From: Cytophagales bacterium
Lineage (GTDB): Bacteria > Bacteroidota > Bacteroidia > Cytophagales > 172606-1
DNA length: 64,000 nt
Direction of reading: 5' to 3'
Assembly: GCA_030446715.1 (NCBI GenBank)
Contig: JAUJMU010000010.1
Location: forward strand, 154,880 to 218,879
This document shows positions 57,325-64,000 of the stretch, piece after piece. Both the position numbers and the translations under genes were made by a program. Position 1 is the first letter of the stretch, and every line of letters starts with the position of its first letter. The notes under the pieces were generated by a model. That model ran no database searches, had not been told where the DNA came from, and saw nothing but the letters and a program-made list of their open reading frames with translations.

Positions 57325-58332
57325 GTGATCTCTAACGGGGCAACTCTTCTCGATAATCACGGCCGTCCCGTCAATTACCTGCGGCTGGCCGTAACCGACC
57401 GTTGTAATCTGCGGTGCTTTTACTGCATGCCCGAAGAAGGCATTAAGTATTTACCCAAAAGTGCTCTGCTGACCTATGAGGAAATGGAGCGGCTGGTGCG
57501 GATACTGGCGGGTATGGGAGTGAACAAGGTTCGTATCACCGGTGGAGAGCCGTTTGTACGCAATGGCCTGTTGCCCTTTATGGAACGCATCGCCGGAATT
57601 GCCGGCATTGAAGACCTGAATTTAACCACCAACGGTGTCCTTACCTTCCCGTACGTGAAGGAGCTGAAAGCCATGGGCGTCCGGAGCGTAAACCTCAGCC
57701 TGGATACGCTGGACCGCGCACGGTTCCGGGTTATGACCCGGCGCGACGAACTGCCGGCCGTGCTGAAAACGTTTCATCAGTTACTGGATAGCGGCATTGA
57801 AGTGAAGCTGAACATGGTGGTGATGGAGAATAAAAATACCCAGGACATTCTCCCGATGGCCCAACTGACCGAAATTTACCCGGTTTCGGTGCGGTTTATC
57901 GAAGAAATGCCCTTTAACGGGGAAGGCGTGCGGTTCGGGCAATTCACCTGGAATTACCGCCGCATCCTGGAGGAACTGATCACTCATTACCCCGCGATCA
58001 ATAAATTGGCTGATGGGGCCAATGCCACCGCTTACGGTTACGGCGTTCCCGGCCACAAGGGTACCATGGGTATCATCGCCGCGTATAGCCGGAGTTTTTG
58101 CGGCACCTGTAACCGCATCCGCATCACCGCCCAGGGCATTCTGAAAACCTGCCTGTATGATGATGGCGTACTGGACCTCCGGAAACTGCTCCGGGATGGT
58201 GCTTCGGATGGCCAGTTGGAAGGTGCTTTCCGCGGTGCTTTTCGCAGCCGGGCAAAGGACGGTTTTGAAGCCGAAGCGCACCGGCTGTCGCAGGGGCCTG
58301 TTTCAGAATCCATGTCCACCATCGGCGGGTAG
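57325..58332 (+). CDS. moaA: GTP 3',8-cyclase (molybdenum cofactor biosynthesis protein A)
   Basis: A 335-residue radical SAM enzyme starting molybdopterin synthesis from GTP. The N-terminal cluster cysteines are C27, C31 and C34 (CNLRCFYC). GGEPFVR is present. The second 4Fe-4S cluster is bound by C259, C262 and C276 (FCGTCNRIRITAQGILKTC). The protein ends STIGG, the conserved double-Gly tail. The start is GTG at 57325. No other moa genes lie nearby. The gene is intact. Confidence 0.96.
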   Translation: MISNGATLLDNHGRPVNYLRLAVTDRCNLRCFYCMPEEGIKYLPKSALLTYEEMERLVRILAGMGVNKVRITGGEPFVRNGLLPFMERIAGIAGIEDLNLTTNGVLTFPYVKELKAMGVRSVNLSLDTLDRARFRVMTRRDELPAVLKTFHQLLDSGIEVKLNMVVMENKNTQDILPMAQLTEIYPVSVRFIEEMPFNGEGVRFGQFTWNYRRILEELITHYPAINKLADGANATAYGYGVPGHKGTMGIIAAYSRSFCGTCNRIRITAQGILKTCLYDDGVLDLRKLLRDGASDGQLEGAFRGAFRSRAKDGFEAEAHRLSQGPVSESMSTIGG

Positions 58333-58375
58333 GAAAAAGCAGGGCTGATCCTTCCGGACCGGAAAGGCGCAGATA

Positions 58376-58406
58376 GGAATACCATTCCCGTAGCGGAATG
58401 GTATCC
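58376..58406. repeat. REP-like palindrome ATACCATTCC / GGAATGGTAT
   Basis: GGAATACCATTCC (58376-58388) faces CGGAATGGTATCC (58394-58406), with a CGTAG-like loop. It lies 44 bp after the moaA stop. It may be a transcription end or a dispersed palindrome; it differs in sequence from the other palindromes here. Confidence 0.7.
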
Positions 58407-58515
58407 TGAAGGATTTTAGCCTTGGATACTTTACTGAAGCTGGCTGAAAGGACAGGGCTGGCGTGTTGAACCGCCATATTTTTGATTGTGCCGCAAGCCC
58501 GGTGTATGGACTTCC

Positions 58516-58704
58516 TTATTTCAATTCCATTTTCCCGACCTGCGATTTAAGGCTGATGTTCTCCCGCAGCACTGAGGCATACTTTCCGTACAAGGTAGTC
58601 AGTTCGAGAATCAGCTGGCTGGTTTCAGACTGCAGGTGTTCGATTTTTGTCTGTAATTCCTGAGTCTGCCGGGCTTTAAGTACTTCCTGATTAAAGTTTT
58701 GCAT
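58516..58704 (-). CDS. Short coiled-coil protein
   Basis: A 62-residue protein, MQNFNQEVLKARQTQELQTK and onward, with a heptad pattern over nearly its entire length (LQTKIEHLQSETSQLILELTTLYGKYASVL). There is no signal peptide or membrane segment. I chose ATG 58704; upstream sequence in frame is atypical. It could be a structural or regulatory helix pair, but I do not recognise a family. It is plausible as a gene because of its regular heptads. Confidence 0.5.
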   Translation of the reverse strand: MQNFNQEVLKARQTQELQTKIEHLQSETSQLILELTTLYGKYASVLRENISLKSQVGKMELK

Positions 58705-59163
58705 AATTAGAATGAAACCAAGTAAAATGAAACCAAGTGAAAAATTGAACGATGCACAAGTATGCAAAAAAGTAACCGGATGGAATATTCGGGCCTTCGG
58801 GAGGGGTGTAAGGTTCCGGGCGGTATCCGGGTTTTGTTCAGGCAATTGCCAAGTTTTCAGGCGGTTATTGCCACTTTCTGATTCTGAAACTGCCTTTCCC
58901 AGAAGTCCTCTGGACTAAACGCCAGATTTCTGCAAAATGGCCTGCCGGGCCTGCAATGAGTAAAACCTGCGACTGCAAAAGAAATTGAAAGGATTTTCGC
59001 GGCTGAAGAATTCAACTTATGCTTCTGCAAAGCTTATCTACCCGCGGAATTCATACACAAGCGATAAACACCTTTTTTTAACGGTTTCCGGAAGCAGGCC
59101 GGCCTTCAGGGAATTGTCAGTTTTGGGGCACCGGCACTTCTGCAGGCATGAAAACACTGAGAA
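58705..59163. other. Gap of about 460 bp
   Basis: No convincing gene was found. A 15-bp tandem pair, AATGAAACCAAGTAA and AATGAAACCAAGTGA, is at 58711-58740 just upstream of the coiled-coil gene and could be a promoter-region element. The rest looks non-coding. Confidence 0.5.
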
Positions 59164-59436
59164 TCAGGAAGGCAGGTGGGTTCGGAGGCAGGTATAACTG
59201 GTAACCTTGAAGGAAACCCCGGAAACCGTGGCATACTGTTTCAGCTCACCCGTCAGGCCGGCAAGTGCCTCGTCCGCACTACCGCCGGAACTGTTGAAGG
59301 CTGGCATCTCATTCGCATAAGCAGTCCATTCGTCGGCCTCAGTCACCAGGAACAAAACGGTTATCTCCTGCACCGGCGACGAAATTTCTTTGAATATATT
59401 TCTGATTATTTCACCTACCCAGACCATCCGGCACAA
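59164..59436 (-). CDS. Possible small HicB-like protein
   Basis: A 90-residue open frame. The middle, EADEWTAYANEMPAFNSSG and SADEALAGLTGELKQY, resembles the partial RNase H-like HicB fold (a strand with WxAY followed by a helix with DEAL), but no HicA toxin gene adjoins it. The N-terminus is unclear and may start later at a GTG. I give it low confidence as a gene and do not claim a toxin-antitoxin role. Confidence 0.35.
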   Translation of the reverse strand: MCRMVWVGEIIRNIFKEISSPVQEITVLFLVTEADEWTAYANEMPAFNSSGGSADEALAGLTGELKQYATVSGVSFKVTSYTCLRTHLPS

Positions 59437-59661
59437 AGTTTAAAAAGCGGATTACAAAAGTGTGGGCTTGTAATGACCCCGGCTACCCGTAAAAACCGGT
59501 ATATTTTTTCAAAGAATGTCTGTTGCCCATAGGGCAGTCTGCAGACTCCCGGCAAATGCTGACGGGCTGGTGGTAAAATACCTGCCCGGAAAAATCAGTA
59601 ATTATTGGACTAGACAGGAAAAAATATTTATTCACTTTTGGATAAATAAATCTAAGCAGGG

Positions 59662-60030
59662 ATGAACAGGCTGGTGGAAATAAATACAAATATTGTAGAA
59701 GGAGATTTTATCATTGCGCTGAACGGTGACCTGGATGCAAGTTCGTCCGTTTTACTTGATGACATCATCCGGGACGGGCTGCGCCGCAACCCGCTATCGG
59801 TATGTGTGGATTGTGCGGGGCTAAAGTATATCTCCCCGGCAGGGCTGGGCGTATTTATTTCCAACCTGCAGGAGTTACGCCGCCTTTCGGTGCCATTGGT
59901 GCTGTTTTCGCTTCAGGAACCCGTCCGGAATGTTTTCCAACTGCTTGGGCTTGACCAGTTGATTCCGGTATTTTCCAGCCGGGAAAGTGCTTGTTCCTGG
60001 TGCCGTTCCGGCAAACCGGAAGCTGCCTGA
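59662..60030 (+). CDS. STAS domain protein (anti-sigma factor antagonist type)
   Basis: A 122-residue STAS domain. GDFIIALNGDLDASSS is the first strand and loop, VCVDCAGLKYISPAGLGVFIS is the core strand with the phosphorylatable Ser/Thr position followed by AGL, and LFSLQEPVRNVFQLLGLDQLIPVF is the last strand-helix. It resembles SpoIIAA/RsbV proteins that bind an anti-sigma kinase when unphosphorylated. No kinase or phosphatase partner lies beside it. The C-terminus has two Cys of unknown use. Confidence 0.88.
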   Translation: MNRLVEINTNIVEGDFIIALNGDLDASSSVLLDDIIRDGLRRNPLSVCVDCAGLKYISPAGLGVFISNLQELRRLSVPLVLFSLQEPVRNVFQLLGLDQLIPVFSSRESACSWCRSGKPEAA

Positions 60031-60061
60031 CCGGGCTTTTTGCCAAATGATCAGGGGATTC

Positions 60062-60631
60062 TCACCGGAACCGGCGGTGCCGCGCGGCATCCGTCAGACA
60101 ACTCTCAACCGTACTGATGGCCCTCTGGTGAAGCTCCTTGTTTCCCTTGGTTATCCGGTTAAGCAATTCCCTGCTTTCAGTCAGATAAACGGCCGCAAAT
60201 GAGGGGTCGTGCTTTACCATTTCGGTGCTGTTGTCAATGATATCCGCATACTTGATCGTCTGGGCATCAGCTTCGGTATTTTCCATCCGGCAGGCTTCCT
60301 TCTTTTTCCTTTGCCAGCGGTTCAGGCCCGGAAAATTGCTTTTTACGTATACGTCAGTCAGGTCCTCCACCAGCAATATGGTCCGGGCGGCGGCAATTGG
60401 TGGCATCAGCGTCAGCAGGAATGCTTCTATTTCATTCCGGCGCACGGGCGTATCTTCCAGTACGTCGTGCAGGAGTGCAGCTGCCAGCAACGGCAGCTCA
60501 GAAGTATATTCCCGGCAGATTTCCATGACCCGGACCGGGTGCACGATATACCTTTCGGGCGTGTACCATCTCATCTGGTTGCCGTGGGCCCGGTCAGCAA
60601 ATTCTTTTACGCGCTGGAGGATCGTTTCCAT
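60062..60631 (-). CDS. HD domain phosphohydrolase (SpoT/MESH1-like)
   Basis: A 189-residue HD hydrolase. The motif H31 in YIVHPVRVMEI and H55-D56 in LLAAALLHDVLEDT form the metal site, and a downstream IKYADIIDN gives a further Asp. The early AHGNQMRWYTPERY segment resembles the RelA/SpoT hydrolase domain. There is no synthetase or ACT domain, so it resembles MESH1-type small enzymes which hydrolyse (p)ppGpp or other nucleotides; the substrate is inference. It converges on the STAS gene. Confidence 0.87.
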   Translation of the reverse strand: METILQRVKEFADRAHGNQMRWYTPERYIVHPVRVMEICREYTSELPLLAAALLHDVLEDTPVRRNEIEAFLLTLMPPIAAARTILLVEDLTDVYVKSNFPGLNRWQRKKKEACRMENTEADAQTIKYADIIDNSTEMVKHDPSFAAVYLTESRELLNRITKGNKELHQRAISTVESCLTDAARHRRFR

Positions 60632-61249
60632 TTACCCTTTTACGTGTAATGCGGTTGGAGGCTTAACCAATTTTACGGTGACCGGGCCTGCAAAAATAGT
60701 CTTTGCCAAATGCTGAAAATTCATCGGCCGGGACAAGGCCGTGAACCTTACCCTGCTCCGCTGACCCGGTGATTGCCAGCCACTTTTTCTGAAATAAAAG
60801 TTGCCTGACTAGGTACTTTTACGGAGTGCGAAAGGGCCCGGATGGTGTTTAAATGAGGTTTTTACAGGCTTTGCTTCTGTTTGCAGCTGCACCGGCGGAC
60901 CCATCCGTATTTTTTGGGATTTTTTAAAATGGGTATTTTCCGGACCTCCGCAATGTTTTATCGTCCGTAAAAGGGCCATATCACAATCAGCCTGATACGT
61001 GTTTTTTAAACTTGAAACCCCATTTCCAATACTATACCATAGAACAGCCCAAAAATTCTTAGACAGGTGACGAATCTTATCATTTACAGGTAAGGTCCGG
61101 CTCCGGCAGGTACCGGTGCGGGAAGTTAGGGTTGCCCAAACGAAAATTCGGGCAACAGGCGCTGACCGATTGTGGATTGGTTACCAGAGGCAACTGATTC
61201 ATTGATTTTTAAAGAAACAAAATCACTTTCAATAACTCAATTCAAGAAC
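60632..61249. other. Long gap of about 620 bp before a repeat-rich secreted protein gene
   Basis: No gene is seen. GTTGCCC (61131-61137) faces GGGCAAC (61150-61156), a small hairpin about 95 bp upstream of the next start. The region is long for this window and may hold distant regulation. I did not find a -7 box with confidence. Confidence 0.45.
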
Positions 61250-62032
61250 ATGAACAAAAAAGCAAGAACAGTAAAGTCTCTGATCGCAAGAGGCTTTTTT
61301 GCAGCAACAGTTTTCAGCTTCCCGCTTGCCTACGCCGCAAGTCCGGTCATTCCTTCCGAAGTAGAGAAGGCATCAGCATCCACAGCAGCGGAAGTTCCTG
61401 ACCAGGGCGGATCAGGCTCCGGCAGCGGCACCCAGGGTGGTAGCGGAACTCAGAGCGGCAGTGGCAGCCAGAGCGGCAGTTCGGGTACAAGCGGCTCGTC
61501 CACCCGGCAGAGCGGTTCTTCCGGCACCCGCTCAGGATCTGGAACCTCCGGCACTTCCGGTACGCAGGGCGGCTCTGGTAATACCGGTACCTCCGGTACT
61601 CAGAGTGGCAGTGGCACATCCGGCACCGGAACCGGCAGCCGGCAGGGCTCTGGAACCACTAGCGGACAAACAGGTAGCGGAACTCAGAGCGGCAGCGGCA
61701 CCTCTGGTACAAGCGGCAGCAGAACAGGTACTGGCACCGGAACTACCGGCTCCGGAACAGGTTCCACCGGAACTGGCTCAGGAACAACAGGCGGTGCCGG
61801 CACTTCAGGCAGCGGCACAACTTCCGGCAGTGGTACTTCCGGCAGAGGTACGGGAACTTCTGGTACCGGGACTAGCGGTACGGGAACTACCGGTACCGGG
61901 ACATCCGGTACAGGTTCCGGTACAACCGGCAGCGGCACCAAAAAGAGTGGCACTTCTGGCACCAAAAGCGGTTCAGGCACCGGCTCGCAAAGCGGCACCG
62001 GATCAGGCTCCGGTGGCAGCAATCAGAAATAA
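61250..62032 (+). CDS. Secreted Gly/Ser/Thr-repeat protein
   Basis: A 260-residue protein. Residues 1-30 form a signal peptide (SLIARGFFAATVFSFPLAYA). After about 25 ordinary residues, the rest is low-complexity: GSGT, GTSG, GSGS and GTGT with a few Q, R and K, ending in GSGGSNQK. There is no C-terminal anchor or T9SS signal. It should be exported and unstructured, perhaps as a surface or matrix component; function is unknown. Other frames are also open because of the repeats, but only this one has a start and signal peptide. A perfect 15-bp hairpin terminator follows. Confidence 0.75.
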   Translation: MNKKARTVKSLIARGFFAATVFSFPLAYAASPVIPSEVEKASASTAAEVPDQGGSGSGSGTQGGSGTQSGSGSQSGSSGTSGSSTRQSGSSGTRSGSGTSGTSGTQGGSGNTGTSGTQSGSGTSGTGTGSRQGSGTTSGQTGSGTQSGSGTSGTSGSRTGTGTGTTGSGTGSTGTGSGTTGGAGTSGSGTTSGSGTSGRGTGTSGTGTSGTGTTGTGTSGTGSGTTGSGTKKSGTSGTKSGSGTGSQSGTGSGSGGSNQK

Positions 62033-62052
62033 AACCATGTAATTCAATAACC

Positions 62053-62092
62053 GAAGAGGAGTTGGGCAAGCAGCCCAACTCCTCTTCTCCTT
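62053..62092 (+). terminator. Intrinsic terminator
   Basis: GAAGAGGAGTTGGGC (62053-62067) pairs perfectly with GCCCAACTCCTCTTC (62073-62087), followed by TCC and T5. Confidence 0.92.
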
Positions 62093-62228
62093 TTTGCCGG
62101 GCAGTGTGCATTTTGTGGCTTTTCGCAGAATCGTTTCCGCCTGATCAGGGAATTTTCCCCGCCGGATCCCTGTTTTCTGCCTGCCGGCACAGGGCAACAG
62201 CTCTACAGAATTATTTACATCCAGTCTC

Positions 62229-63785
62229 ATGCAGAAACTTAGTTCCAAAGAATATAAAAACGAATTTGTACAGGCATTTGACGGCGACGAAAGCGGTAAT
62301 TTGCGGCCAAGGCAAACGCCCGGTGTGCTATACAGCAAGGCCTTGCCAACTCCCGTCCGCAGACCCGCATTGCTGGCGTGGTCCGATGAGCTGGCCGCCC
62401 AATTAGGCATAGAAAGACCCGGTGAGGAGGACATCAGTATTCTGGGCGGCAATCTGGTTACGCCGGCCATGCACCCTTACGCGGCCTGCTACGCCGGGCA
62501 TCAGTTCGGCAACTGGGCCGGTCAGCTGGGCGATGGCCGGGCCATTACTCTGGGCGAATGGGAAGCCCCCGACGGCAAGTCGTGGGAGTTGCAACTGAAA
62601 GGCGCCGGGCCTACACCCTATTCCCGCCGGGCCGATGGCCGTGCCGTGCTGCGGTCTTCGGTTAGGGAGTACCTCATGAGTGAGGCCATGCACTGCCTTG
62701 GTGTTCCGACTACCCGCGCCCTCAGTCTTGTCTCCACCGGTGATCAGGTGCTGCGGGATATGTTTTATAATGGCAATGCAGAGCATGAGTCCGGGGCCAT
62801 TGTGATGCGGGTAGCGTCCAGTTTCCTGCGCTTCGGCAGTTTTGAATTGCTGGCGGCAAGGCAGGAAACCGAAAACCTCCGGAAGCTTGCCCACTGGACG
62901 ATCTCAAGGTATTATTCCCACATCGGGGGGGATGACAAAGTGCTGGCCTGGTTCCGGGAAGTAGTAGACCGTACGGCCAGCCTGATGGTGGAGTGGATGC
63001 GGGTCGGCTTTGTGCACGGGGTGATGAACACCGACAATATGTCTGTTCTCGGTCTCACGATTGACTACGGGCCCTATTCATTCGTGGATGATTACGACCT
63101 CAATTTTACGCCCAATACCACTGACTTGCCGGGCCGCCGGTACGCTTTCGGCAAGCAGCCTTCCGTGGCTTACTGGAACCTTGGCTGTCTTGCCGGTGCT
63201 CTTGCACCCTTATTTCCTGATACCAAAGAGCTTGTGACGGAACTGGAAGCTTATGGCGACCTTTACTGGTCGAAATACTACGCCATGATGGGCGGCAAGC
63301 TGGGCCTTGATCAGGTGAAAGCGGAGGACCATGAACTGATTCAGCGTTTTGAAAAAACCCTCACTGCCCTCAAGCCGGATATGACGATTTTTTATCAGCG
63401 GCTCATGGCGTTGCCCGCGGAGGTAAGCAGTGAGCAGCAGGTGGCGGAACACTTCCGGGATAGTCTTTACCGCGAACTGTTTGCCGGTCAGCCCGAATCA
63501 CTTTACCAGCTGATGCTGGCCTGGCGGGAACGGATGGGTCGCAACACGGGCACCCGCGAAGAATCGCTGGAACGCATGCGCAGGAGCAATCCGCGGTTTA
63601 TCCTGCGCAACTATTTATTGCACCAGGCAATCCAGGAGCTGGAAGTGGGCGAAGACGGACTTTTCCGTAAGCTGCAGGAGGCGATCAGGAAGCCCTATTC
63701 GGACCAATATGACGAGTTTTTTGTCAGGCGGCCAGACTGGGCGAGCCGTAAGGCTGGCTGTTCCATGCTGTCGTGCAGCTCCTGA
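62229..63785 (+). CDS. selO: Protein adenylyltransferase SelO
   Basis: A 518-residue pseudokinase-fold enzyme that transfers AMP from ATP to proteins. Early residues include [45 protein letters not shown], and SEAMHCLGVPTTRALS. GFVHGVMNTDNMSVLGLTIDYGPYSFVDDY carries the catalytic and Mg2+ residues (N in MNTDN and D in IDYGP). The protein ends CSMLSCSS, the conserved C-terminal tail with Cys residues that may be redox-sensing. Length is normal. The gene is intact and follows a terminator. Confidence 0.96.
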   Translation: MQKLSSKEYKNEFVQAFDGDESGNLRPRQTPGVLYSKALPTPVRRPALLAWSDELAAQLGIERPGEEDISILGGNLVTPAMHPYAACYAGHQFGNWAGQLGDGRAITLGEWEAPDGKSWELQLKGAGPTPYSRRADGRAVLRSSVREYLMSEAMHCLGVPTTRALSLVSTGDQVLRDMFYNGNAEHESGAIVMRVASSFLRFGSFELLAARQETENLRKLAHWTISRYYSHIGGDDKVLAWFREVVDRTASLMVEWMRVGFVHGVMNTDNMSVLGLTIDYGPYSFVDDYDLNFTPNTTDLPGRRYAFGKQPSVAYWNLGCLAGALAPLFPDTKELVTELEAYGDLYWSKYYAMMGGKLGLDQVKAEDHELIQRFEKTLTALKPDMTIFYQRLMALPAEVSSEQQVAEHFRDSLYRELFAGQPESLYQLMLAWRERMGRNTGTREESLERMRRSNPRFILRNYLLHQAIQELEVGEDGLFRKLQEAIRKPYSDQYDEFFVRRPDWASRKAGCSMLSCSS

Positions 63786-63825
63786 CGGGGTAATTTCCTG
63801 TCCCGGCTGAGGTCCTGATTTCCTT

Positions 63826-63854
63826 CCGTTGCCGTACCGGACGGAACGGCAACG
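63826..63854. other. Nested hairpin after selO
   Basis: CGTTGCCGT (63827-63835) faces ACGGCAACG (63846-63854) with an inner complement TTCCGT / ACGGAA. It lies 40 bp after the selO stop and is not followed by a clear T-tract, so it could be a weak terminator or regulatory structure. Confidence 0.5.
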
Positions 63855-63939
63855 TTCACTCTTTGGCTGCGTATGAGAAGAAGCACCGGCCGAAGCCGGA
63901 CAGTTGCTGGTCAGGCAATCACCATAAACCGTAGCAAAC

Positions 63940-64000
63940 ATGAACAGGCAAGGAAAAGAGATTCATCAGCGGGAGGATGTAAACCCGGAAGAAGGAATTA
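63940..64000 (+). CDS. Possible start of a gene cut by the window edge
   Basis: An ATG opens a frame reading MNRQGKEIHQREDVNPEEGI that stays open to the window end. The polar composition is compatible with a cytoplasmic protein. Nothing more can be said from 20 residues. Confidence 0.35.
   Translation, partial: MNRQGKEIHQREDVNPEEGI

Noticed and set aside
59164-59436. HicAB toxin-antitoxin system
   Set aside because: Only a weak HicB-like pattern is seen and no HicA gene adjoins it.
61437-62042. Long open frame overlapping the Gly/Ser/Thr-repeat gene in another frame
   Set aside because: It is a by-product of the repetitive codons. It has no start context or signal peptide, and its product is an Ala/Pro-rich low-complexity string.

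Overview
The window looks like a draft-quality contig from a Cytophagales-type bacterium (phylum Bacteroidota) of moderate to high GC. The evidence is mixed. Genes rarely have a clear Shine-Dalgarno sequence, and several have TAnnTTTG-type -7 boxes just upstream. Several families typical of Cytophagia occur together: an OmpA protein with PD40 and TPR repeats, LytS/LytTR signalling, a LEA-2 lipoprotein, a KirBac channel, a M14 peptidase with a C-terminal extension, and a TAT-exported Gfo/Idh oxidoreductase. Intergenic regions carry the low-complexity inverted arrays that I associate with this group (inference from memory, not a search). No rRNA, tRNA, CRISPR array, prophage or secretion cluster was recognised.

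Layout. 0-9.4 kb: envelope and stress genes (DedA, M14 peptidase, GDPD, HtrA, Hsp20, a STAS/SEC14-like protein, PhoD-like phosphatase). 9.6-14.9 kb: secreted GH2 beta-galactosidase, a receiver-only response regulator, LEA-2 lipoprotein, ung. 14.94-16.04 kb: a dead IS630-family element with matching inverted ends and TA at both junctions. 16.1-18.9 kb: apaG, a methyltransferase, mgsA, a cytosine-deaminase-like protein. 19.2-22.7 kb: galK-galT, a truncated Uma2 remnant, a second GDPD. 22.8-28.8 kb: exonuclease, zinc-ribbon/NIF3 pair, DinB, isochorismatase-like hydrolase, ABC-F ATPase. 28.9-33.7 kb: orphan hisH, proC, LRR protein, cytochrome c. 33.9-37.5 kb: minus-strand cysK, cysE, isochorismate synthase and a hotdog thioesterase. 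37.6-40.3 kb: damaged histidine phosphatase and LytS kinase, then an intact LytTR regulator. 40.5-47.9 kb: Nudix regulator or hydrolase, OmpA-PD40 protein, Ppx/GppA, acyl-CoA carboxylase beta subunit. 48-54.4 kb: DnaQ/UvrC-like fusion, KirBac, M42 peptidase, broken four-helix-bundle gene, panB, pseudouridine synthase. 54.5-64 kb: oxidoreductase, damaged SMP-30-like gene, moaA, STAS, HD hydrolase, a Gly/Ser/Thr-repeat secreted protein, SelO.

How genes fit together. Secreted beta-galactosidase with GalK and GalT gives a route from lactose-type sugars to UDP-galactose, although the genes lie 7 kb apart. CysE and CysK form the two-step cysteine pathway. Isochorismate synthase next to a hotdog thioesterase suggests menaquinone synthesis. 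HtrA and Hsp20 form a protein quality-control pair.

Two patterns stand out. First, at least eight genes are broken by 1-2 nt indels, mostly in homopolymers, with a dense cluster at 37.4-39.0 kb. I read most of these as sequence errors, but the IS630 and four-helix-bundle lesions look like real decay. Second, a family of composite intergenic elements recurs. Each has quasi-repeated CGTAAGTC-type arms facing each other around a conserved core, often starts inside or right beside the stop codon of the preceding gene, and is sometimes joined to short perfect palindromes. One pair of arms encloses the four-helix-bundle gene. This repeat system is the most interesting unexplained structure here.
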